From NCBI GenBank assembly GCA_031277355.1, contig JAITMN010000157.1, positions 1 to 9,922 of the forward strand: a stretch of 9,922 nucleotides of DNA, given 5' to 3'. The position numbers were made by a program, and so were the translations under genes. Positions 1 to 7,772 of this stretch are shown here, piece after piece (position 1 is the first letter of the stretch; every line of letters starts with the position of its first letter). The DNA comes from Nevskiaceae bacterium (GTDB lineage Bacteria; Pseudomonadota; Gammaproteobacteria; Steroidobacterales; Steroidobacteraceae). The notes under the pieces were generated by a model. It saw only the letters and a list, made by a program, of their open reading frames with translations. It ran no database searches and had not been told where the DNA came from.

Positions 1-28
1 CGCGCGAAGATCGTGTTCGCCTCGCGCC

Positions 29-550
29 TCACGCTCTGACTTTGAGTTTGGCGGCGTAGTCGCGCGCCTTCTGGCGATACGCCTCGCAGCCGTGCTGCAT
101 TCTTTCGATGTCGCGCGGTTGCACGGCGCGCACCACCTTGCCCGGCGCGCCCATCACCACCGAGCCGGGGGCAATCACCGTGTTCGGTGTGATCAGCGCA
201 CCGGCGGCGATCAGACTGCCCGCGCCGATCTGCGCGCCATCGAGCACGGTGGCGCGATTGCCGATCAGACAGCCATCTCCGATCTGGCAGCCGTGCAACA
301 TCACGCCATGCCCAATCGTTACATTGCAACCGATGAGCACCGGCACGCCGGGGTCCACGTGGATGATGCTGCCATCCTGCACATTGCTGCCCTCGCCGAT
401 GCGTATCCATTCGTTGTCGCCGCGCAGCACCGCGCCGAACCACACGCTGCATTCGTGGCCCAATTGCACCGAGCCGATCACATCGGCGCTGGGCGCAACG
501 AAACACTGCGCGGCAAGGTCGGGGTGGCGGTCGCCGTAGTCGTAGATCAT
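29..550 (-). CDS. Gamma-carbonic-anhydrase-like hexapeptide-repeat protein (YrdA type)
   Basis: This 173-residue cytoplasmic protein belongs to the left-handed beta-helix gamma carbonic anhydrase family, trimeric enzymes or enzyme-like proteins that bind a metal between subunits. Hexapeptide repeats with small aliphatic residues span about residues 17-135, followed by a C-terminal helix (about 143-172). The three expected metal ligands are present: H64 (motif IIHVD), H81 (IGHG) and H86 (MLHGC). The RGD motif at 43-45 and QD at 58-59 are also typical. The ATG at 550 overlaps the TGA of the upstream ATPase gene as ATGA. A good ribosome binding site (AGGAG, 7-nt spacer) lies just before it inside the upstream gene, so translation is probably coupled. 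Many YrdA-like relatives have no demonstrated carbonic anhydrase activity, so the family is sure but the reaction is not. Confidence 0.93.
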   Translation of the reverse strand: MIYDYGDRHPDLAAQCFVAPSADVIGSVQLGHECSVWFGAVLRGDNEWIRIGEGSNVQDGSIIHVDPGVPVLIGCNVTIGHGVMLHGCQIGDGCLIGNRATVLDGAQIGAGSLIAAGALITPNTVIAPGSVVMGAPGKVVRAVQPRDIERMQHGCEAYRQKARDYAAKLKVRA

Positions 551-2025
551 CGTATTACTCCTGCATAACGAACCCGGCCCCGTCGCAGTTCGATCTCATG
601 CGTGGCGTGGCGCGGCCACTCCGAATCGTAGTGCGTGGCGATCATCACCGTGATGCCGGCGTCGATCTCCTGTTCCAGCGCCTGCTGGAACGCGGTGCGC
701 GCGGCGCCCGACAAGCCGGTGTAGGGTTCATCGAGCAGCATCAGCTTGGCGGCCGTGACAGCAGCGCGTGCGAACAGAACGCGGCGCACTTGTCCGTAGG
801 ACAACTCGCCCAGCGTGCGCTGCTCGAACTCGGTGAGTTGATGGCGCTTGAGCACGCGCCGCGCACGGCGCAATTCGGCGGCGGTGGCCGGCTCGTTCAG
901 GCCGTAGCTGGCGTGCAGACCCGACACCACGGTGTCGAGCACGGTGAGATAGCGCGGATAATCGGCCTGCAATTGCGGCGCGACGAAACCCGTGCGCTCC
1001 TTGAACACCGACACCGGCACGCCTGCGCCAATGCCGGCGCGCAGAATTTCGCCGCCGAACGCCGCGTGATGATCGCCATACACGGCGCGCAGCAGCGTGG
1101 ACTTGCCGCTGCCGTTCACGCCATGCACCACCCAACATTCGCCACGGCGCAGCGTGAAGTTGATATCGCGCAGCACGGGTTTTTCGTCCATGTAGATATC
1201 GACGTTGCGGAAGGTGACCAGCGCCGCGCGCTCAACCGCACGCTTCCTGCGCACGCCATCGCGCGTTGCACGCGCACCGCTCTCCAACGCCGTCGCGATG
1301 GCCTTGGCCGTCGCGCGGCCGGAGTACACGATGCGGCCACCCTCCAATCGCAGCAGATGATCCACACCGGGCGGCAAATCCTCGATGCGATGCGCGGTGC
1401 TGACGCGCAGCAGCCGCGTTGAACGCAAGCCCGCGAGCAGACCGCGTGCGCGCTCCCGGTTCGCGCCATCAAGACCCGTGAGCAACTCATCGAGCAACAG
1501 CACCTGTGGCCGCGTCGCCAGCGCTCGCGCCAGCAACACCAGTCTGCGTTCACCGAACGACAGCGACAGAAACCGCCGCGCCGACAACGCCGCAATACCC
1601 GCGCGCTTCAACAGCGCATCGGCGCGCCGCCGCTGTGTGACACCATAGCGCTGCAAGGGAATGTCGGTGCGATACAGCCCGGTAGCCACCACTTCCCACG
1701 CCAGATAATCCCAGCCGTAGCGCTGATAGCGATCCTGCCGCTCGGGTCCGACATAGGCGATGGCGTCCTTGGCCTCCGCCGGTTCGTTGAACCACTGCCC
1801 ACCGACGCGATAGCGCCGCGCGGGCAGCGCATCGGGTTTGGATGAGGACGCCGGCATCGGCGTCGGCCAGACATCACCGGCCAACACCTTCAGCAACTGC
1901 GTTTTGCCCGCGCCATTGCCGCCGGCAACCAGCCAGTGCTGGCCCGCCGTCAGGTGCCAGCAGATGTTGGTGAGGATGCGGCGACCGCCGCGCTCCAATT
2001 GCAGGTCATTGAGTTCGATGTCCAA
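547..2025 (-). CDS. Tandem ABC ATPase, ModF/PhrA-like
   Basis: A 492-residue soluble protein with two ABC nucleotide-binding domains and no membrane segment. Domain 1 has Walker A GGNGAGKT (35-42), a divergent signature LSFGE (155-159), Walker B VLLLDE (175-180) and switch H212. Domain 2 has Walker A GVNGSGKST (302-310), Q351 in the Q-loop, signature LSYGQ (408-412), Walker B LMLLDE (428-433) and H465. An arginine-rich linker (about 250-268) joins them. Length and architecture fit the ModF/PhrA family, which is linked in some bacteria to molybdate genes but whose role is poorly defined. No modABC or modE genes are nearby, so a molybdate role is not supported by context. The start is TTG: an in-frame stop belonging to the upstream regulator lies shortly before, no ATG or GTG lies between, and residues 1-10 match the family start. 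I see no clear ribosome binding site. It lies 24 nt after the regulator gene. Confidence 0.88.
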   Translation of the reverse strand: MDIELNDLQLERGGRRILTNICWHLTAGQHWLVAGGNGAGKTQLLKVLAGDVWPTPMPASSSKPDALPARRYRVGGQWFNEPAEAKDAIAYVGPERQDRYQRYGWDYLAWEVVATGLYRTDIPLQRYGVTQRRRADALLKRAGIAALSARRFLSLSFGERRLVLLARALATRPQVLLLDELLTGLDGANRERARGLLAGLRSTRLLRVSTAHRIEDLPPGVDHLLRLEGGRIVYSGRATAKAIATALESGARATRDGVRRKRAVERAALVTFRNVDIYMDEKPVLRDINFTLRRGECWVVHGVNGSGKSTLLRAVYGDHHAAFGGEILRAGIGAGVPVSVFKERTGFVAPQLQADYPRYLTVLDTVVSGLHASYGLNEPATAAELRRARRVLKRHQLTEFEQRTLGELSYGQVRRVLFARAAVTAAKLMLLDEPYTGLSGAARTAFQQALEQEIDAGITVMIATHYDSEWPRHATHEIELRRGRVRYAGVIR

Positions 2026-2049
2026 GGCGCGTACAGCATACGCGACGAA

Positions 2050-2844
2050 TCAGCGTTGCTGCGCGCGGCGCGGCGCGGATTGGCGGCGTTGCGCCAGCAC
2101 CGCCACGGGTTCGTCCTCATCGTCCTCGCCAACATCATCGAAGCGCAGCGTCGCGCGGATATGCGCGTGGCGCTGATGGAACTCGGCCAGCGCCGCATCC
2201 TGCCGACGCGCAAGAATCGCATCGGTGAGGCCGTGCTGAAACGCGGTGTACCACGCCGGCGAGGGAAACTGCCCGTAGACCCGCAACGACAAGGTCTTCA
2301 CCAGCACCGCGCGTGTGGTCAGTTCGGTGAACGCCGGCACATCGTGAATCGCCGCCAGCAGAATCAGGTATTCGATACCCAGCAGATGTGCGGCCGAAGC
2401 GTCCTCATCCACCTGCGTCTGCGCGTTCAGGTGCATTTCGATCAACCGGCGTTGTCGCAGCGGCAGCGTGCGCGTAGGCGCGGACAACTCGCGGACGATA
2501 TGCGTCATCGTGGCGTGCAGCACTTCAAACACGTCACGCGCTTCCTTCGGCGAAGGCTCGTGAACGCGCGAGGTTTGATGCGGCGTGATATCCACATAGC
2601 CTTCCATCGCCATGTGTTCCAGCACGCTGCGCGTGACGGTGCGGCTCACGCCGAACAGTTGTTCCAGTTCGGTTTCGCTGATTTGCGCGCCGGCCTCCAT
2701 GCGGCCATCGGCGATGCCGCGCCACAGCCAGTTGTAGATCAGCGCCTTGACGCCAGCCGGCGGCCCGCTTCTCAGGCGGTCGCTGGGCAATGCGCGCAGC
2801 GCGGGCGATAAATGCCGGTGACGAATCGCGCCATCCATTGCCAA
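2050..2844 (-). CDS. GntR-family transcriptional regulator with FCD-type C-terminal domain
   Basis: A 264-residue DNA-binding regulator. Residues about 31-97 form the GntR winged helix-turn-helix, with the characteristic E-x-x-L-x-x-x-F-GVSRT region (58-69) and an L-E-x-M-A-x-EGYV wing (75-84). Residues about 100-232 are helical and fit the FCD ligand-binding domain of the FadR subfamily. Two likely FCD metal ligands are present (H204 and one of H223/H226/H228). The position expected to carry the first His (usual FH motif) appears to be E158-Y159, so metal binding may be altered. The tail is unusual: an acidic run (about 236-245) followed by an arginine/glutamine-rich end. The TTG start at 2844 is 1 nt after the adaptor gene's stop and has AGGGAG 7 nt upstream; ATG at 2838 is the alternative. 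The ligand is unknown. Its place in the secretion operon suggests autoregulation or control of the exporter, which is inference. Confidence 0.87.
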   Translation of the reverse strand: MAMDGAIRHRHLSPALRALPSDRLRSGPPAGVKALIYNWLWRGIADGRMEAGAQISETELEQLFGVSRTVTRSVLEHMAMEGYVDITPHQTSRVHEPSPKEARDVFEVLHATMTHIVRELSAPTRTLPLRQRRLIEMHLNAQTQVDEDASAAHLLGIEYLILLAAIHDVPAFTELTTRAVLVKTLSLRVYGQFPSPAWYTAFQHGLTDAILARRQDAALAEFHQRHAHIRATLRFDDVGEDDEDEPVAVLAQRRQSAPRRAQQR

Positions 2845-2845
2845 C

Positions 2846-4018
2846 TCATCGCTCCCTGAGCGCCTCGCCAGCCCGGTTCAGCGGCTTGAGCAGATAGGCC
2901 AGCACGGTCTTGCGTCCGGTGCGTATCTCGGTGGAAGCCACCATGCCGGGCATGATCGAATGTTGCTTGCCATCGGCGGTTTCCAGATACGCCTTCTCGG
3001 TGCGAACCTGCACGCGATAATAAGTGCTGCGCCGATCCACTTCGTCGATCTGACTGTCGGGCGAAACGGTTTCAACCTTGGCAGGCAGTGAGCCATAGAT
3101 CGAACTGTCGTAGGCGGTGATTTTGACGTTGGCTTCCTGACCGGGCCGAATGAATGCGATGTCGCGCGGGCTGACGCGCGCTTCGACCAGCAATTGATCG
3201 CCCAGCGGCACGATCTCCATCAACACGCCGCCGGGCGCGACGACGCCGCCGATGGTCGATACGCGAATCTCCTTCACGATGCCGCGCACCGGCGAGTGAA
3301 TCTCGGTGCGCTCCAATGTGGCCGCGCGACCTCGCACGATCTGCTCCATCGGCTCCAGCTCCGCCATCGTCGCGGCGAAATCTTTTTTCAGCGCCACGTC
3401 GTATTCCGAGCGCGTGGCGTTGATGCGCGTATTCAGATCGGCCACCTGCGTGCGCAGGCGCAGCACTTCCACGTCATTCGTGGCGCCCTGCGCAAGCAGC
3501 GGCAGCGCAAGCTGAAGCTGCTCATTGGCAAGCCGCCGCTGTTCTTCCAGATCGGCCAGCGTCTGCGTGATCGCGCTGCGGTTCTCGCGAAATGCCGCCT
3601 GCTCACGCGCCGCGACATCCGGTTCGGCCAGGACCTCCGGCGGGAATGTGACGCTGGCGGCCTTGTGCATCTCGGCATCGAGACGCGCAGCGCGGGCTTT
3701 GAGTCCCACGATCTTCGCCCTGGCCTCGCCGGTGGTGGCTTCGGCCAGCACCGGATCGAGTTTCGCCAACACCTGATCGTTCGCCACTTCATCGCCTTCA
3801 CGCACGTCGAGCCGCGAGACGATGCCGCCTTCCAGACTTTGAATCATCTGCGAGCGCGTGTAGGGAATGACTTTGCTGTCGCCAACGGCCACTTCGTCGA
3901 TCTTCGCAAACGCCGCCCAGCTCACGAACACCACCACCACGGTCAGCAGCAGCCAGAACAGACGACGATGAGCGCGATCGGCCGGTGAACGAGTCGCCGC
4001 GCGGAATGGATCAGCCAT
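2846..4018 (-). CDS. Type I secretion periplasmic adaptor (membrane fusion protein), HlyD family
   Basis: A 390-residue inner-membrane-anchored adaptor that links the ABC exporter to the TolC-type channel. It has a short cytoplasmic N-terminus with basic residues, one transmembrane helix (about 20-38), a first lipoyl/barrel-sandwich half (about 57-90, containing LEGGIV and VREGDEV), a long alpha-helical hairpin (about 93-235), the second lipoyl half (about 239-270, HSPVRGIVKEI) and a beta-barrel region. The C-terminus has the motif PGM-x-x-x-TEIRTGRKTVLAYLLKPL ending in ALRER, typical of HlyD/LapC proteins of type I systems rather than of RND efflux adaptors. The ATG overlaps the end of the ATPase gene by 8 nt and has GAGG 5 nt upstream, so the two are probably translationally coupled. 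Length is normal and the gene looks intact. Confidence 0.95.
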   Translation of the reverse strand: MADPFRAATRSPADRAHRRLFWLLLTVVVVFVSWAAFAKIDEVAVGDSKVIPYTRSQMIQSLEGGIVSRLDVREGDEVANDQVLAKLDPVLAEATTGEARAKIVGLKARAARLDAEMHKAASVTFPPEVLAEPDVAAREQAAFRENRSAITQTLADLEEQRRLANEQLQLALPLLAQGATNDVEVLRLRTQVADLNTRINATRSEYDVALKKDFAATMAELEPMEQIVRGRAATLERTEIHSPVRGIVKEIRVSTIGGVVAPGGVLMEIVPLGDQLLVEARVSPRDIAFIRPGQEANVKITAYDSSIYGSLPAKVETVSPDSQIDEVDRRSTYYRVQVRTEKAYLETADGKQHSIMPGMVASTEIRTGRKTVLAYLLKPLNRAGEALRER

Positions 4019-6296
4019 GAACGCCTCGCTGTGCAGTCACCGGCGGTTTGCCGCCTGCGCTGCTGCCACCTGCCGGGGCCGAATTGCCCGATAGTTTGCG
4101 CAGCGCTTCATCGCGCGGCGCATCGAGCACGATGCGCCCGCCATCCACGACGATCACACGCTGCACGATGGAAAGAATCTGATAGCGATGCGTGGCCACC
4201 ACCATCGTGCGCTGCCCCAGCCACAGGCCCAGGTTTGCGATCACCTCACGCTCGGTGGCCTCATCGAGCGAGGCTGTGGGCTCATCGAGCAGCACCACAT
4301 GCGGTTCGCGCAGAATCAATCGCGCCAGCATCAGCGCTTGTTTTTGTCCGCCCGACAGACCCACGCCGCTTTCGCGCAATTTCAGATCAAGGCCATGCGG
4401 CTGATTCAGCAGCAGCCGATCCGCGCAGGCAATCTTCATCGCGCGCTGAATCGTGGGATCATCGGCCAGCGGCGCAGCGATCAGCAGATTCTCGCGCAGC
4501 GTTCCCAGAAACAGACTGGAATCCTGAAGCAGACAACCCACGGAGCGGCGCACGTCGGCCACGTCGATCAAGTCCAGCGGCGTGCCGTCGAGCAGGATGC
4601 GTCCCTGCTGCGGCTGCGCCATGCCCGCGAGCAAACGCAGCAGCGTGGACTTGCCCGCACCGGTGCGCCCCAGCACCGCGATGCGCTCGCCGGGCTTGAT
4701 CGACAGCGACGCCACATCCATCGCCAGCCCCTCTTCGGGACCGTAGGCGTACTGCACCTTGTCGAAGCGATAACCGCCGGCCAGCGCGGGCTTGTGATAG
4801 CGATCCTTGTGCGGATCGTGATCCACCGGCAGCGTAAGCAGGCGATCAAGGCCCTCCTTCGCCACCTTCGCGTTCTGCAAGCGCGACAGCGCCGCCGGAA
4901 TCTGCGCCAGCGGCGCCAGCGTGCGGCTGGTCAGGATCGAACAGGCGATCACGGTACCGGTTGATAGTCCGCTTTGAAGCACGCCATACACACCGGCGAT
5001 GATCACGCCGGTATACGCCAGATTCTGCGCGGTGCCCGAAAAGCTCATCAGCATCGCGGCCAGATGCCGCTGACGCAGCGATATTTCGCTGGAACGCTGA
5101 TTGGCCTTGTGCCACAAACCGCGAAACCGTGGTTCGGCTTGCAGCGATTTGATGTCTTCGACGCGATACACCGATTCCATCAATATCGCATTGCGCAGCG
5201 CCGATTCGGCCATGCCTTCGGTGGAAAGTTTCGCCAGCGGATACTGTGCGATCAAACCGGGCACCACGACCAGCGGCGCGGCAATCAACGGCACCAGCGC
5301 CAGATTGCCGCCGATCAATCCGATCACGCCGATGAAGGCGAACACGAAGGGAATGTCGAGCAGCACGCCAAAGGCGGTGGACGTGAGCAATTCGCGCACC
5401 TGTTCAAAGTCGCGCATCTGCGCAATCAGCGAACCGGGCGAGCGAGGCCGCGCATCGTTGCGAATGTCGAGCAGACGCGAATAGAAGAAGTCCGACAGTT
5501 CAAGGTCGGCCTTCTTGCCGAAGTGATCGGTGATAGACGCGCGCGTGACGCGCAGACCATATTCCAGCAACAGCGCAAAACCCACGCCGAGCGCCAACAC
5601 CCACAGCGTATTGATCGAACGGGCCGGCACCACGCGATCCCACACCTGCATCGAAAACAGCGCGGTGGCGATGCCGAGCATGTTGCCCACCAGCGATCCT
5701 GCGCCCAATTCCAGCACCAGCTTCTTGTTTCGCGAAAACAGTTCGCGCAACCAATCGCGGCCCGGAGCGGGCGCGTAATCGCGGACGCGCTCATCCACCT
5801 GCGAGGCGGCGGGCTGCAACAACAACAACCGATGCGGCACATTGCCGCCGCTGGGGCCGCCCTGATCATCGTGAGGAATGATGCGCGCGCGGCTCACGGC
5901 GCCGGCGATGCTCATCTCTCCGGTCATCGTGCCGTCTTCGGCAATCGCCGTGACGAGCATGATGCCGCCGTCCACTTCGACGAGGAAAGGCCACAGCGCC
6001 TTGGGAACGGCGGCCGGTTGCGTCGTCGTGAAGGTGCCTTCCAGACCGGCGGCGCGCGAAAGCGCCAGTATCTCCGCCTCGCGTTCGATGTCGGGCGACC
6101 AGGCCGCTGCACGCCGCAGCGCTTCGGGCGAAGCGGCCACGCCCAAACGCTTGGCCACCAGCAGGATGGCTTCGACCCAGTGCGTCATCGAAGGCGATGT
6201 CTGACTCAAGCCCACGCTCTGACGCGCAGCCGTGGGTTCCGGCTGCGGCGCTTGCGCGTCCTGATCCATCATTGCGTTCGGGTTTTCCTGATCCAT
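4011..6296 (-). CDS. Type I secretion system permease/ATPase, LssB/LapB-like
   Basis: A 761-residue ABC exporter that would drive one-step secretion of a C-terminally signalled protein. Residues 1-36 are a polar, Gln/Pro-rich extension. A C39-peptidase-like domain follows (about 37-160). Next come the transmembrane domain (about 190-480, helices near 193-215, 230-248, 306-328, 332-350, 420-440 and 445-460) and the ATPase domain (about 505-735). Walker A GRTGAGKST is at 543-551, Q591 in the Q-loop, signature LSGGQ at 647-651, Walker B VVLLDE at 667-672 and H703 in the H-loop. All ATPase residues are present. The C39-like part lacks an obvious catalytic Cys in the HWVEAILL segment and lacks His at the GGIMLVTAI segment, so it should not cleave a leader, as in HlyB and LapB. 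A low-complexity Gly/Ser/Pro tail ends the protein. AAGGA lies 10 nt before the ATG. It follows the TolC-like gene by 26 nt. Confidence 0.95.
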   Translation of the reverse strand: MDQENPNAMMDQDAQAPQPEPTAARQSVGLSQTSPSMTHWVEAILLVAKRLGVAASPEALRRAAAWSPDIEREAEILALSRAAGLEGTFTTTQPAAVPKALWPFLVEVDGGIMLVTAIAEDGTMTGEMSIAGAVSRARIIPHDDQGGPSGGNVPHRLLLLQPAASQVDERVRDYAPAPGRDWLRELFSRNKKLVLELGAGSLVGNMLGIATALFSMQVWDRVVPARSINTLWVLALGVGFALLLEYGLRVTRASITDHFGKKADLELSDFFYSRLLDIRNDARPRSPGSLIAQMRDFEQVRELLTSTAFGVLLDIPFVFAFIGVIGLIGGNLALVPLIAAPLVVVPGLIAQYPLAKLSTEGMAESALRNAILMESVYRVEDIKSLQAEPRFRGLWHKANQRSSEISLRQRHLAAMLMSFSGTAQNLAYTGVIIAGVYGVLQSGLSTGTVIACSILTSRTLAPLAQIPAALSRLQNAKVAKEGLDRLLTLPVDHDPHKDRYHKPALAGGYRFDKVQYAYGPEEGLAMDVASLSIKPGERIAVLGRTGAGKSTLLRLLAGMAQPQQGRILLDGTPLDLIDVADVRRSVGCLLQDSSLFLGTLRENLLIAAPLADDPTIQRAMKIACADRLLLNQPHGLDLKLRESGVGLSGGQKQALMLARLILREPHVVLLDEPTASLDEATEREVIANLGLWLGQRTMVVATHRYQILSIVQRVIVVDGGRIVLDAPRDEALRKLSGNSAPAGGSSAGGKPPVTAQRGVHG

Positions 6297-6322
6297 TTGT
6301 TTAGCGTCCTTGCCGCTGCGTC

Positions 6323-7711
6323 CTAATTGCCAGTGTCCGGCGCCTCTCGTTGTAGCAGGCCGACCAATTCGCCCTGTAACACCAGCGCCCTCATCGCCGC
6401 GGTGGCGGCATCGCCCGTCGCAACGATTTGTTCGGCCTCCGCCGAATGAATTTCACGCTCGGCGTTGATCACATCGCCCAGCGCGCGTTTGTCGAGAATG
6501 TATTCCTGCCAGTACAGATCGCGGGTCTGAAGCCACAGCGACGAAACCCCGCGCAGATCGTTGAGACGGCGGCGCGCCCCCTCTTCTTCACGCGCAGCCA
6601 CCAGCCATCCGGTGCGCACTTCCAATCGCCGCGCTTCCAGTTCCTGCTCAGCCGCCGCGCGTTCGGCATTGGCCGCCGCCACGCGCTGACGCGCCGCGCC
6701 ACCCAGCGAAATGCCGCCCCGCACCGACAGCCCATACCAGGTGGCGTCGTTGGCGCTGGCCTGACCGGTGGAGAACGTGCGATTCACGCCGACGCCAATC
6801 GTCGGATAACGCTGCGCTCGCGCGGCTTTCACGCTGTCTTCGGCCGCATCGAGTGAATGGTGGGCCATCTGGATCACCGGCGTTTGCTCGAAATCCGGCG
6901 TGCCGCGCCTGCGATTGGCCACAAGATCATGCACCTGCTGAAGCGGCGCCAACCGCGTGGGCGCAACGCCGATCAATTCGATGAGCCGGCTCACCGCCGC
7001 ATCCACCGCGGTCGTGGACTGCTCGGCGTCGATGCCGGCGCGCTGCACGGCGATGTTGGCCGCGTTGAGGTCGGAGCGGTCGGAAAGCCCCGCCTGCGTG
7101 CGCTGGTCGATGCGCTGCTGCACCTGCTGCATCGCGGTGATCGCGCCCTGGGAGGCCACCAGACGCTCCTGCGCCACCACGGCGTCCACGTAGGCCGACA
7201 GCGTCGCCTCCGCCACCTTCTCCACGGTATCGAGGCGATTGGCCTGCGCGGCTTCCTGCATGTTCTTCGCGGCCCGGATGCGGGCGGAGGTCAGACCGAA
7301 ATCCACAAGCGGCTGGTCGATGCCCAAATTGCCGCGCACCGCCCATTCGTTGTCGGCAAGGCCATAGCTGCGGCCATAACCCGGCCCCAAGCCGTATTGA
7401 ATCGTGGGCCAGCGGTCGGATTTGGCGAGCGCCACTTCGGCCTCGCGCCGCGCGATCAGCGCCACGGCTCCGAGAATTTCAGGGTGGCGCGCAATGGCCA
7501 GCGACACCGCCATTTGCGGCTCCAGCACGCCGGGATAAACGCGAATGTCCTGACCGGAAAAGGCCAATGCGCCCTGCGAAACCGTGCCAGAAACGTCTAC
7601 CGGCGCAGCTCCCGGCTGCTGCGCCACGGCAATCGGCCCCAGCAGCAGCGCGCACGCCATCAGCAGCGGCAACCGCCTTCCTTGGTCCCATCGGGTCGCA
7701 AACCTGCACAT
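6323..7711 (-). CDS. TolC-family outer-membrane channel protein of type I secretion
   Basis: A 462-residue outer-membrane efflux protein that forms the exit duct for the exporter encoded next to it. Residues 1-30 are a Sec signal peptide: basic n-region (RRLP), hydrophobic core LLMACALLLGPIAV, cleavage near AVA/QQ. The mature part has the two-fold TolC repeat. The first half carries a strand motif QPLVDFG near 133-139 and AGLSDRSDLNAA near 207-218. The second has GGISLGGAARQRVAAA near 332-347 and ALGDVINAEREIHSAE near 410-425. Long helices rich in Ala, Gln and Glu fill the remainder. The reading frame stays open 101 codons further upstream to 8014, but that stretch lies antisense to the start of the divergent gene and is basic and low in hydrophobicity. 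The signal peptide therefore fixes the start at ATG 7711. No ribosome binding site is evident, so the mRNA may be nearly leaderless. Confidence 0.93.
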   Translation of the reverse strand: MCRFATRWDQGRRLPLLMACALLLGPIAVAQQPGAAPVDVSGTVSQGALAFSGQDIRVYPGVLEPQMAVSLAIARHPEILGAVALIARREAEVALAKSDRWPTIQYGLGPGYGRSYGLADNEWAVRGNLGIDQPLVDFGLTSARIRAAKNMQEAAQANRLDTVEKVAEATLSAYVDAVVAQERLVASQGAITAMQQVQQRIDQRTQAGLSDRSDLNAANIAVQRAGIDAEQSTTAVDAAVSRLIELIGVAPTRLAPLQQVHDLVANRRRGTPDFEQTPVIQMAHHSLDAAEDSVKAARAQRYPTIGVGVNRTFSTGQASANDATWYGLSVRGGISLGGAARQRVAAANAERAAAEQELEARRLEVRTGWLVAAREEEGARRRLNDLRGVSSLWLQTRDLYWQEYILDKRALGDVINAEREIHSAEAEQIVATGDAATAAMRALVLQGELVGLLQREAPDTGN

Positions 7712-7720
7712 AGCAGCGGT

Positions 7721-7750
7721 ATTCTGCTTTGGCTTGGTCTGGATAATCAA
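7721..7750 (-). promoter_or_regulatory. Weak candidate promoter for the secretion operon
   Basis: Read on the minus strand, TTGATT (7750-7745) matches four of six bases of the -35 consensus and CAGAAT (7726-7721) matches four of six of the -10, with an 18-nt spacer. Transcription would begin about 7713-7716, giving almost no leader before the ATG at 7711. This fits the absence of a ribosome binding site but is weak evidence. Confidence 0.2.
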
Positions 7751-7772
7751 GAACTTAAAAAAATCCCTTGAT
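7746..7772. repeat. Short inverted repeat, possible operator
   Basis: ATCAAG (7746-7751) is mirrored by CTTGAT (7767-7772) with 15 nt between; allowing one mismatch the arms extend to TAATCAAG and CTTGATAA. The half-site centres are 21 bp apart, about two helical turns, which would suit a dimeric regulator. The left arm overlaps the candidate promoter elements. A six-base arm can also arise by chance in an AT-rich segment. Confidence 0.3.

Noticed and set aside
1..28. A partial gene at the left edge
   Set aside because: Only 28 bases; nothing can be supported.
1936..2811. Plus-strand open frame of about 291 codons opposite the regulator
   Set aside because: Composition dominated by Arg, Gln and His; the opposite strand encodes a clear GntR-type protein.
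4974..6326. Long plus-strand open frame (about 450 codons) opposite the exporter ATPase gene
   Set aside because: It is exactly antisense to a convincing ABC exporter, is overloaded with His, Gln and Arg, and shows no domain pattern. This is a typical shadow in high-GC DNA.
6857..7771. Plus-strand open frame of about 304 codons opposite the TolC-like gene
   Set aside because: Antisense shadow rich in Arg, His and Gly with no recognisable motif; the minus-strand gene has a full family signature.
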